Shown here: positions 22,306 to 29,371 of the stretch, piece by piece | How positions within the stretch are numbered: the stretch's first letter is position 1 | How the letters are laid out: each line of letters begins with the position of its first letter | Source: MnTg04 sp036443455 | GTDB taxonomy: Bacteria > Pseudomonadota > Gammaproteobacteria > Steroidobacterales > MnTg04 | DNA: 29,371 bases | NCBI GenBank assembly: GCA_036443455.1 | Contig: JAZFYI010000171.1 | Span: 1-29,371 of the forward strand | Direction: 5' to 3' | Notes under the pieces: model-generated | What the model saw: the letters and a program-made list of their open reading frames with translations, nothing else | What the model was told of the DNA's origin: nothing | Databases searched by the model: none | Position numbers and translations under genes: made by a program

Positions 22306-25300
22306 GGTCGTCCCGATACCCAACCGGGAGATCTGCATAACCTTTCTGCCCCAGCGCACCATTCCGTCGAGCACCACGTACAGGTAAGGCACGACCAGCA
22401 ACGAAGTGACCGTTGAAAATGCCAGGCCGCCGATGATCGCCCTGGCCATCGGGAAATACGGTGGCCCGTCGCCGCCGACCTGGGTCGTTCCTACCGCCAG
22501 CGGGGCCAGGCCCAGGATCGTGGTCGCCACGGTCATCAGGATCGGGCGCAAGCGGTCTCTGCCGGCCTCGATAATCGCTTTGTCGCGCTCCATGCCTTCA
22601 TGACGAAGGTTGTTGATATGATCGACCAGTACGATCCCGTTGTTTACGACGACACCGATCAGGATCATGATGCCGATAGACGCCATGAACGAGAATGTCG
22701 TCCCGGTGAGGAAAAAGAACCAGAACACGCCGATAATCGCAAAACCAATCGACACGATGATCGCCAGCGGAAAAAGCACCGACTCGAACAATGCCGCCAT
22801 CACGATAAATATCATCGCGACGCCGAGCAGTGTATTTTGCATCATGACCATTTGGGTATCATCCTGCCGATCGAATCCGCGACCGAACTTCCAGCTATAA
22901 CCAGGCGGCAGCGCGAACTCTTCCATGAGCTTTTCGACATAGGGTTTGACGTCTTCGAGCGTTTTGTCTTTCTCCATATTGGCGTTGATGACAACCGCAG
23001 TCCGCCGGTCGACGCGCCGGATCGCCTGGGGACCGCGAGTCACATTGAAATCGGCGACCGCACCCAGCGTTATCCGCTGCCCGGCGGCCGTGTACAGGGG
23101 CAGGGCGGCGAGATCGTCCAGGCTTTGCTTGTCGCTATCGCGGAATGCCATGCGCACAGTGATCTCACCATCCTTGCCACGGAACTCCCGCAGGTTTTCT
23201 CCACGCAAGGCGAGAGAGACAAACTGGGCCACCAGTTCGGTGCTCAATCCCAGTGCCATCGCCCTGTCCCGATCGACGATGATCTGAATCTCCGGTGCGC
23301 CGGTGTCGGCATCCGAAATAACATCGGTCAATCCATCGACGCTTTCGAGGATACGCTCGACTTCAAAACTCAGCTCGTTTAGCAACTGCGTGGAATCGCC
23401 AGAGAGTTGTATGCTGAAACCGTCGCCACCACCGCCTTGCTGGTCGAATTGAAAACTGGGTTTGCCGACCACCAGTTCGGGGAGGTTTTCGCTGATAAAC
23501 GCGATAACATCCTTCGTTGAGATCGTTGCTTCGTCTTTATCCGTCAGGAGAATCGTCGATTCGGCGCGCCCGGTGTCGAAGTAGCTGTATACCTCGACGA
23601 TATCGAGTTTTTCCTTGTTCGCATAAAGAAAGTCTTCGATCCGGTCCACGGCGGCCTCGATTCGCTCCAACGGATAAATCTCGTCCACGTGATAGGGCAT
23701 AAACAACCGGCGACCCGATTCCTGCGGGAAGGTGTCAAATTTTATGTGGTTCATGGGTATGGTCACGCTACCCATGATCAGGACGATGGCAAGCGCGGTC
23801 TTCCAGCGATGTTTCATCACCCAGGCCAGGGAGCTGGCGTACTTGTCGGTCAGGCGTGTCATCAATGCGCCTTTTTTAGGGATTGGCGGCGGGGGCACAC
23901 GGGCAGCCAGCATCGGCACGATGGTCTGTGCGATGGCCAGCGACGCCAGTAGCGCGACGACGATGGTGATCGCGACATGGGTCAGAAAAACGGTGATATC
24001 CATTTTCTGCCCGAACATGATGGGCAGGAAAACGATGATCGAGGTCGCCGTGCCGGCGATCACTGCCAGACCCACTTCGTTGACCCCGAGCAAGGTCGCC
24101 TTCACCGGCTCATCCGGGTGCATGATCCGGTAACGGAAAATACTTTCAGTAACGACGACCGCGTTATCGACCAGCATGCCGACGGCCAGCATCAGACCCA
24201 TCATCGTCAGGATATTCAGCGTCAGGCCAAAGAAATACATGGCCGCCAGCGTTATCAGCAGCGAGAACGGTACGGCCAGCGTGACGATCAGCGTCGTGCT
24301 CCACTGGCGCAGAAACAGAAACAACACGCCTATAGCAAGCAGCGCACCGACCAGGCCGGCGCTCAGCAGATCTTGCAACGATTCGCGCACATTGTCGGCC
24401 TGGTTATCCAGGTCGAAAATATTGATCCCCTGCATCTGCGGAAGTCTGCCGATTTGCCGGATTTCCCTTTGTACCCGGTCATTAACCTCCACCATGTTGG
24501 CGCCGGTCTGCTTGAAAATATTGATGCCAACCGCGTAAGTTCGGTTAAGGTGGCGACCGTAATTGCGATCGGGGCTGCGTAATTCCACGCTGGCGATATC
24601 AGACAAGCGCAGGTTGCGGTTATCGACGACGATGTTTTCGATGTCTTCCAGGGATGTAAATTCGCCGCGTGGGCGTACGCTGAGACGTTGACCCGCATCG
24701 GTAATCTGGCCGGCGCTGACGGCGAAATTGCTTTTTTCCAGCAGCTCACGGAGCTCGCGGATATCCACGCCATGCGCGGCGACGCGATCTACATCGAGCA
24801 GTATGCGAATTTCCCTTGGCTCGACGCCCTGCAATTCGACGCGGGACACGCCCTCGAGGCGTTCCAGCCGCCTTTTGACCGTGTGGTCCAGCATTTGATA
24901 GGCATCCGACAGATCGCGGTTGCTGGAGATACGCAGCACGAGTATGGGCTGGTCACCGAGCGAGCCGGTAAATACCAGGATACGTTCCACATCATCCGGT
25001 ATGTTATCGCGGACCGCGTCTATACGCGCCCTCGCTTCGATACCCATCCTGGACGCATCTTCGTCCCAGCCAAATTGCACGAATATTTGCGCCTGATCTT
25101 CGGTCGATGTCGACTGCATTCGTTCAACGCCACTGAGCGTGGCCAGCGATTCTTCGATGGGCCGCGTGATCTGTCGTTCGATTTCCTCGGGTGTCGCCGC
25201 GCGATATGGAATCTGTACGAACAGTCCCGGGAATTCGATATCCGGAAATTTCTCCAGCGGCAGCAATTGCGAGGAAAGGACGCCGATCGCAGCCAATGCG

Positions 25301-25356
25301 ACAAATATCATGATCACTGATACCGGTCGGCGTAGCGCAATCTCAGTATGTCGCAT
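22303..25356 (-). CDS. RND efflux permease, second of a tandem pair
   Basis: A 1017-residue inner-membrane RND exporter. TM1 is VSVIMIFVALAAIGVLSSQLL; the porter domain begins LEKFPDIEFPGLFVQIPYRAATPEEIERQ. TM4 reads GMLVDNAVVVTES with the relay Asp D397 followed by Asn, TM10 reads GVVVNNGIVLVDHI without the AcrB-type Lys, and TM11 carries RLRPILMT. AGAGGA lies about 7 nt before ATG 25356, 11 bp after the stop of the first permease, so both are made from one mRNA. Its TAG stop falls in the terminal repeat of the 22139-22305 element. Probably works with the upstream adaptor and the partner permease, as MdtB and MdtC do; substrate unknown. Confidence 0.93.
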   Translation of the reverse strand: MRHTEIALRRPVSVIMIFVALAAIGVLSSQLLPLEKFPDIEFPGLFVQIPYRAATPEEIERQITRPIEESLATLSGVERMQSTSTEDQAQIFVQFGWDEDASRMGIEARARIDAVRDNIPDDVERILVFTGSLGDQPILVLRISSNRDLSDAYQMLDHTVKRRLERLEGVSRVELQGVEPREIRILLDVDRVAAHGVDIRELRELLEKSNFAVSAGQITDAGQRLSVRPRGEFTSLEDIENIVVDNRNLRLSDIASVELRSPDRNYGRHLNRTYAVGINIFKQTGANMVEVNDRVQREIRQIGRLPQMQGINIFDLDNQADNVRESLQDLLSAGLVGALLAIGVLFLFLRQWSTTLIVTLAVPFSLLITLAAMYFFGLTLNILTMMGLMLAVGMLVDNAVVVTESIFRYRIMHPDEPVKATLLGVNEVGLAVIAGTATSIIVFLPIMFGQKMDITVFLTHVAITIVVALLASLAIAQTIVPMLAARVPPPPIPKKGALMTRLTDKYASSLAWVMKHRWKTALAIVLIMGSVTIPMNHIKFDTFPQESGRRLFMPYHVDEIYPLERIEAAVDRIEDFLYANKEKLDIVEVYSYFDTGRAESTILLTDKDEATISTKDVIAFISENLPELVVGKPSFQFDQQGGGGDGFSIQLSGDSTQLLNELSFEVERILESVDGLTDVISDADTGAPEIQIIVDRDRAMALGLSTELVAQFVSLALRGENLREFRGKDGEITVRMAFRDSDKQSLDDLAALPLYTAAGQRITLGAVADFNVTRGPQAIRRVDRRTAVVINANMEKDKTLEDVKPYVEKLMEEFALPPGYSWKFGRGFDRQDDTQMVMMQNTLLGVAMIFIVMAALFESVLFPLAIIVSIGFAIIGVFWFFFLTGTTFSFMASIGIMILIGVVVNNGIVLVDHINNLRHEGMERDKAIIEAGRDRLRPILMTVATTILGLAPLAVGTTQVGGDGPPYFPMARAIIGGLAFSTVTSLLVVPYLYVVLDGMVRWGRKVMQISRLGIGTT

Positions 25357-25367
25357 GGCGAATCCTC

Positions 25368-28300
25368 TCAGGCAAGCCCGGTCTGTGCCGCTGGTATCGA
25401 TACGGTTTTGCGATCCATCAATGAATAGACGGCGGGGATCACGATCAGCGTCAGCAACGTAGAGGTCAGCAAACCGCCGATGACGGTGATTGCCATCGGT
25501 GTGCGCACTTCCGCGCCCTCGCCAAAACCGATCGCCATCGGCAACAGGCCGAGCGTCGTGGTCAGCGTCGTCATCAGGATGGGCCGCAATCGCGCCTTGC
25601 CCGCTTCGATGATGGCGGCAGTCTTTTCCGTGCCGGCTTCGCGCAGCTTATTGATCATATCGACCAGGACTATTGCATTGTTGACGACGATTCCGGCCAG
25701 CATGATCACGCCTATAAATGCGACGACGTTTATCGGCGTGCCGGTAACAAACAGGGCCAGTACCGCGCCAACCAGCGCCAGCGGGATCGTAAACAGAATG
25801 ACAAAGGGATGGATCAGTGACTCAAACTGAGACGCCATCACCAGGTATACGAGAAACACGGCGAGCATTAGCGTGAATTGCATCGATTGCATGGAGGCCT
25901 GCATTTCCTCGTTCTGTCCGGTGATTTGCGCGCCGATTCCGGCGGGCAACGGCGTCACGTCGATAATTCCCTGCAATTCGGCAGCGGCGGCCCCCAGGTC
26001 ACCAAAAGCCAGGTTGGCCGAGATGATGGCGACTCGCGACTGGTCGATCCGCCGGATCTCCGCTGGTCCGGTCGCCAGGCTGATGTCGGCGATTGCCTCC
26101 AGCGGTATGGGCCGGTCGCTGGCCGGGTTGACGATCAGCCTGCGGATCTCCGCTACCGATGCCTCGCTGGTATCGACGCTGCGAACGAGGACATCGATCT
26201 TGCGGTCTCTCCAGGTGTATCGCGTAGCGACATCGCCACGAACGTTCGACACGACGCGATTGGCAATATCGCGCACGACGAGGCCCAGGTTTGCGGCTCG
26301 CTCCTGGTCAAAAACAATCTGGATTTCCGGGTTTCCGGATTCGACCGTAGTCTTGATGTCCGTGAACCGGCTGGACGCCGCCATGGCCTGCTGGATCCGG
26401 TTGCTCACCACGGCGATCTGGTCAAGATCGAAACCCGAGACTTCGACTTCAAGCGGTGTGCTGAATGTAAACAGGGTAGGCCGGCCAAATTCGTACTGAA
26501 CACCGGGAAGTCCCTGCAATCGTTGCCGCATGGATTCGATTACCTGCTCCTCGAGCAGCCTGGTGCTTCCCGTTTTCATTTTTACGCTGATTTTTCCGGT
26601 GTTTTCGCCGGAATCGACCGGGTTGGCATCCAGTCGATTGCCGGTCCCGGCAACCGAGTAAATCAGTTCAACCGCCCCGTTTTCGGATAACACTTGTTCG
26701 ACCGTTCTGAAGCTCTGGTCTGTCTGGCTTAGCGGAGCACCAGGCGGCAGCCGTACATCGACGAAAAACTCGCCTTGTGCGAGCTGTGGTATCAGTTCAC
26801 TGCCCAGTCTCGGCACCAGCGACATGGACCCTGCAAAGATCCCGAATGCGATCAGGATAACCAGCCCGCGGTGCTTCAGCGACCAGGCCAGTGTCCCTGG
26901 GTAAACGCGGGCCAGGGCCAGGTAAAAACCCTGGACAAGCCATACACCAGGGCGCAACAGCTTGTTCATCAACCAGGCGATCGCCGAGAAAAACTTGCGC
27001 AACATCCGAACCACGAACGCGATGCCACGCGTAAACCAAGCCGGCGGGCGGTGATCGGTAGAATCGGCGAAACGCTCGCTCGCGCCCATCGCCGCCAGCA
27101 TCGGGATCAGGGTCAGCGCGACGATCAGCGAGAATGCCAGGGCGAAAGTCACGGTCAGCGCCTGGTCCTTGAAAAGCTGGCCGGCGATACCGCTGACGAA
27201 GACCATCGGGAAGAATACGGCGACCGTGGTCAGCGTTGAAGCGATAACGGCGGTGGCGACCTCGCTCGAGCCTTCCCGGGACGCCTGCATCAGCGGCAGA
27301 CCCATTTCCTTTTTTCTGACAATATTTTCCAGGACGACGATCGAATTGTCGACCAGCATGCCGATCGCCAGCGCAATACCACCCAGTGACATGATATTCA
27401 GCGATATTTCACTGCTGTACATCATCAGGAATGTGCCGACGACCGATACCGGGATTGCAGCGCCGATGATGAAGGTCGCGCGTGCGTCGCGCAGGAAAAA
27501 ATACAACACCAGGATGGCCAGCAGGCCACCCCAGAGTGCGGCTGAGCGTACCTGGGAAATCGCGTTCGAGATAAACGTCGACTGATCGTAAATCGTGATC
27601 AGTTTCATGTTGTCGGGCAGGGTGGTCTCGATATTTTTCAATCGTTGCTTGATTCGATTGGCAACCTGGACCGTGTTTGCATCACCTTCCTTGAAAATGC
27701 CCAGCTCCACGGACTCCTGGCCATCGACCCTGGTGATTGCCTCCCGTTCCTTGTAACCGCGTTTGATCTGCGCAATATCGCGCATATAAATGATGCGGCC
27801 ATCGACATTGGCAACGATGGCGTCGGCGATTTCATCGATGTTCTGGAATTCGTTAATGGTGCGGACGAGGAATCTCTGCGAGCCTTGTTCGAGCCTGCCG
27901 CCGGACAGGTTGACGTTCTCCTCGCGGATTCTGCGGGTGACGGTTTCGATGGACAGGCCGAGCTGGGCGAGTCGAAGCTGATCGACGAGGATCTGAATCT
28001 CGTCTTCGAGGCCGCCGCTGGTCTTGACCGCCGCCGTCCCTTCGCTGGCCTCGAGATCCGTTTTTAGCTGTTCTTCGGCAAAACGGCGCAAGGCCTTCAG
28101 GCGGTCTTCGTCGTTTTCATACTTGAGCTCGGCCTCCGGGTCCTCGATCAGCGCGAGGCGCATGACCGGCTCGCTCGACGGATCGAAGCGCAGGAGCATC
28201 GAACGGCTGGCTTCCAGCGGCAGTTGCAGGATGTCGAGTTTTTCCCTGACGTCTACACCGGCGATGTCCATATCGGTGCCCCAGGCAAACTCGAGTACGA

Positions 28301-28571
28301 CATCGGATTGGCCCGAGCGGGACACAGAGCGCACCCGGCGGACATTCTTGATCACGCCCACCGCTTCCTCGACCGGTTTTGTAACCAGGCTTTCGACCTC
28401 GATCGGCGCCGCGCCGGTTAGCTCGGTACGGACCGTCATCGTCGGATAAGAGAGGTCGGGCAGAAGATTGACCTTGAGCCGGGACAGGGAAACCATGCCA
28501 AACATAATGACCGCCACAGTGAACATCATGATGGTCACTCGGCGCTGGGTAGCAATATCGATAAGTCGCAT
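25368..28571 (-). CDS. RND efflux permease, first of a tandem pair
   Basis: A 1067-residue RND exporter, clearly different in sequence from its tandem partner. It starts MRLIDIATQRRVTIMMFTVAV, with the porter-domain entry LKVNLLPDLSYPTMTVRTEL and KPVEEAVGVIKNV. TM4 reads GMLVDNSIVVLENI with relay Asp D408, TM10 GIVVNNAIVLVDMI, and TM11 RLRPILMT. Compared with the partner it has a longer segment between TM6 and TM7 (about 500-560, RPPAWFTRGIAFVVRMLRKF and following), which explains the extra 50 residues. A strong Shine-Dalgarno GGAAGGA precedes ATG 28571. It lies 50 bp after the adaptor gene. Substrate cannot be read from sequence; drugs, lipids or small metabolites are all possible. Confidence 0.93.
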   Translation of the reverse strand: MRLIDIATQRRVTIMMFTVAVIMFGMVSLSRLKVNLLPDLSYPTMTVRTELTGAAPIEVESLVTKPVEEAVGVIKNVRRVRSVSRSGQSDVVLEFAWGTDMDIAGVDVREKLDILQLPLEASRSMLLRFDPSSEPVMRLALIEDPEAELKYENDEDRLKALRRFAEEQLKTDLEASEGTAAVKTSGGLEDEIQILVDQLRLAQLGLSIETVTRRIREENVNLSGGRLEQGSQRFLVRTINEFQNIDEIADAIVANVDGRIIYMRDIAQIKRGYKEREAITRVDGQESVELGIFKEGDANTVQVANRIKQRLKNIETTLPDNMKLITIYDQSTFISNAISQVRSAALWGGLLAILVLYFFLRDARATFIIGAAIPVSVVGTFLMMYSSEISLNIMSLGGIALAIGMLVDNSIVVLENIVRKKEMGLPLMQASREGSSEVATAVIASTLTTVAVFFPMVFVSGIAGQLFKDQALTVTFALAFSLIVALTLIPMLAAMGASERFADSTDHRPPAWFTRGIAFVVRMLRKFFSAIAWLMNKLLRPGVWLVQGFYLALARVYPGTLAWSLKHRGLVILIAFGIFAGSMSLVPRLGSELIPQLAQGEFFVDVRLPPGAPLSQTDQSFRTVEQVLSENGAVELIYSVAGTGNRLDANPVDSGENTGKISVKMKTGSTRLLEEQVIESMRQRLQGLPGVQYEFGRPTLFTFSTPLEVEVSGFDLDQIAVVSNRIQQAMAASSRFTDIKTTVESGNPEIQIVFDQERAANLGLVVRDIANRVVSNVRGDVATRYTWRDRKIDVLVRSVDTSEASVAEIRRLIVNPASDRPIPLEAIADISLATGPAEIRRIDQSRVAIISANLAFGDLGAAAAELQGIIDVTPLPAGIGAQITGQNEEMQASMQSMQFTLMLAVFLVYLVMASQFESLIHPFVILFTIPLALVGAVLALFVTGTPINVVAFIGVIMLAGIVVNNAIVLVDMINKLREAGTEKTAAIIEAGKARLRPILMTTLTTTLGLLPMAIGFGEGAEVRTPMAITVIGGLLTSTLLTLIVIPAVYSLMDRKTVSIPAAQTGLA

Positions 28572-28621
28572 GAGTTCCTTCCGTTTTTATGACGGTCTGA
28601 AATGCGTCAATTGGTGGATTG

Positions 28622-29371
28622 TCAGCCGGTTACGGGGTTGACTATCGAAATCTTTGTGCCGTCCTTGAGACCGGACTGACCGACGACAACGATCTCTTCG
28701 TCTCCTGTCAGGCCTTCCACGATTTCAATATTTTCATCGCTGGTATAACCCGTGGTGATCGGCCGGCGGTGCGCGACTCCATCCTCAATGACATAAACAA
28801 CGGTGTCCAGATCACCGACTATGATCGCGGAGCGGCGAACGAGAATCGCCTGTTCGCGCTTGTCGAAAATGATGTTGAAGCGACCGAACATGCCCGGTTT
28901 GAGATGGCCGTCGCTGTCCGCTACTTCAACGGTGACTTTGAAGGTGCCGGTTTCGGGCGAGACGGTCGGGCTGATCCTGGCTACGACGCCGGAAAAGGAT
29001 TTATCCGGCATGGCGTCGACAGATATCCTGACCTGCTGCCCCGGGCTCAGCTTGCGAAATTCGCGTTCGGGTACGTGCAGATACCCCAGCAGGGGATCCA
29101 TGTCGCTGACGTGAAATACCGGTTCGTCGGCAGTGATCGTGTTGCCGAGTTTGACATATCGATCCGCGATTACACCGTCTATGGGCGCCTTGATTTCGGT
29201 GTAACTGAGTTCCAGGCGAGCCATGTTATAGGCGGCCCTGAGCGAGTCCATTTCGTAGCGGATATTTTCGAACGCGTCCGCGCTGATCAGACCTCGTTCG
29301 CGGAGATCCGTGTTTCTCTTGTGCTCTTGTTCGAGCTTTGAAAGGTTGGCTTTTGCCTGTTGGGTTTCCAG
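28622..29371 (-). CDS. RND periplasmic adaptor subunit (N-terminus beyond window)
   Basis: The frame stays open to the right edge, giving 249 visible C-terminal residues; an internal ATG at 29251 is not the true start. It begins in the alpha-hairpin coiled coil (LETQQAKANLSKLEQEHK, LRERGLISADAFENIRYEM). It then returns through the lipoyl half ELSYTEIKAPIDGVIADRYVKLGN, the beta-barrel LLGYLHVPEREFRKLSPGQQVRISVD and ends in the membrane-proximal domain (EGLTGDEEIVVVGQSGLKDG). The lipoyl motif IKAPIDGVI is diagnostic for membrane fusion proteins. It heads the adaptor-permease-permease operon and would join both pumps to an outer-membrane channel not encoded here. Confidence 0.92.
   Translation of the reverse strand: METQQAKANLSKLEQEHKRNTDLRERGLISADAFENIRYEMDSLRAAYNMARLELSYTEIKAPIDGVIADRYVKLGNTITADEPVFHVSDMDPLLGYLHVPEREFRKLSPGQQVRISVDAMPDKSFSGVVARISPTVSPETGTFKVTVEVADSDGHLKPGMFGRFNIIFDKREQAILVRRSAIIVGDLDTVVYVIEDGVAHRRPITTGYTSDENIEIVEGLTGDEEIVVVGQSGLKDGTKISIVNPVTG

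Noticed and set aside
28572..28621. Regulatory dyad GACGG...CGTC between adaptor and permease
   Set aside because: Arms are only 4 nt and imperfect; nothing distinguishes it from chance.

Overview
The window looks like a chromosomal segment of a GC-rich gammaproteobacterium. This rests on gene content and order: an SRP RNA (ffs) followed by dnaX-ybaB-recR, a divergent rsgA/orn pair, and a divergent ppsA/ppsR pair are typical of Gammaproteobacteria. DUF938, DUF1249, TIGR04211-type SH3 and DUF2784 proteins fit the same group. The closest lineage cannot be named from the sequence alone. Coding density is very high, no intergenic gap exceeds about 190 bp, and no rRNA, tRNA, CRISPR array, phage gene or transposase gene was seen.

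Layout. (1) 1-2382, minus strand: a CBS-domain protein cut by the left edge, an atypical class I/II aminotransferase, a DUF2784 membrane protein and a DUF1801 protein. (2) 2511-5669, plus strand: a promoter and the 4.5S SRP RNA, then dnaX (DNA polymerase III tau), ybaB (nucleoid-associated protein), recR (recombinational repair) and a HIT-family hydrolase. (3) 5677-7840, minus strand: rsgA and an M48 Ste24-like membrane protease that overlap by 8 bp. (4) 7924-10057, plus strand: orn (oligoribonuclease), a DUF938 methyltransferase and a PLP serine/threonine dehydratase or racemase-like enzyme, tightly packed as one operon. (5) 10097-14314, minus strand: an RND permease followed by its periplasmic adaptor, the reverse of the usual order. 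(6) 14504-17191, plus strand: a GNAT acetyltransferase overlapping a beta-propeller lipoprotein, a GFA-family zinc protein and an SH3/coiled-coil membrane-anchored protein. (7) 17192-20459: ppsA (minus) and its regulator ppsR (plus), divergent. (8) 20583-22136, plus strand: a DUF1249 protein and an unrecognised 349-residue coiled-coil protein. (9) 22139-22305: a 167-bp non-coding inverted-repeat element resembling a MITE, wedged between two convergent genes. (10) 22303-29371, minus strand: a tripartite-type efflux operon with one adaptor (5' part outside the window) and two different RND permeases in tandem.

Functionally most of the window is housekeeping: replication and repair, ribosome maturation, RNA turnover and gluconeogenic PEP synthesis with its bifunctional kinase/phosphorylase regulator. 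The accessory flavour comes from three RND permeases and two adaptors without any outer-membrane channel gene. The least explained parts are the 167-bp inverted-repeat element, the DUF1249/coiled-coil pair, the aminotransferase with substituted PLP-contact residues, and two genes that lack a Shine-Dalgarno sequence but have a -10 box placed so that transcripts would be nearly leaderless.
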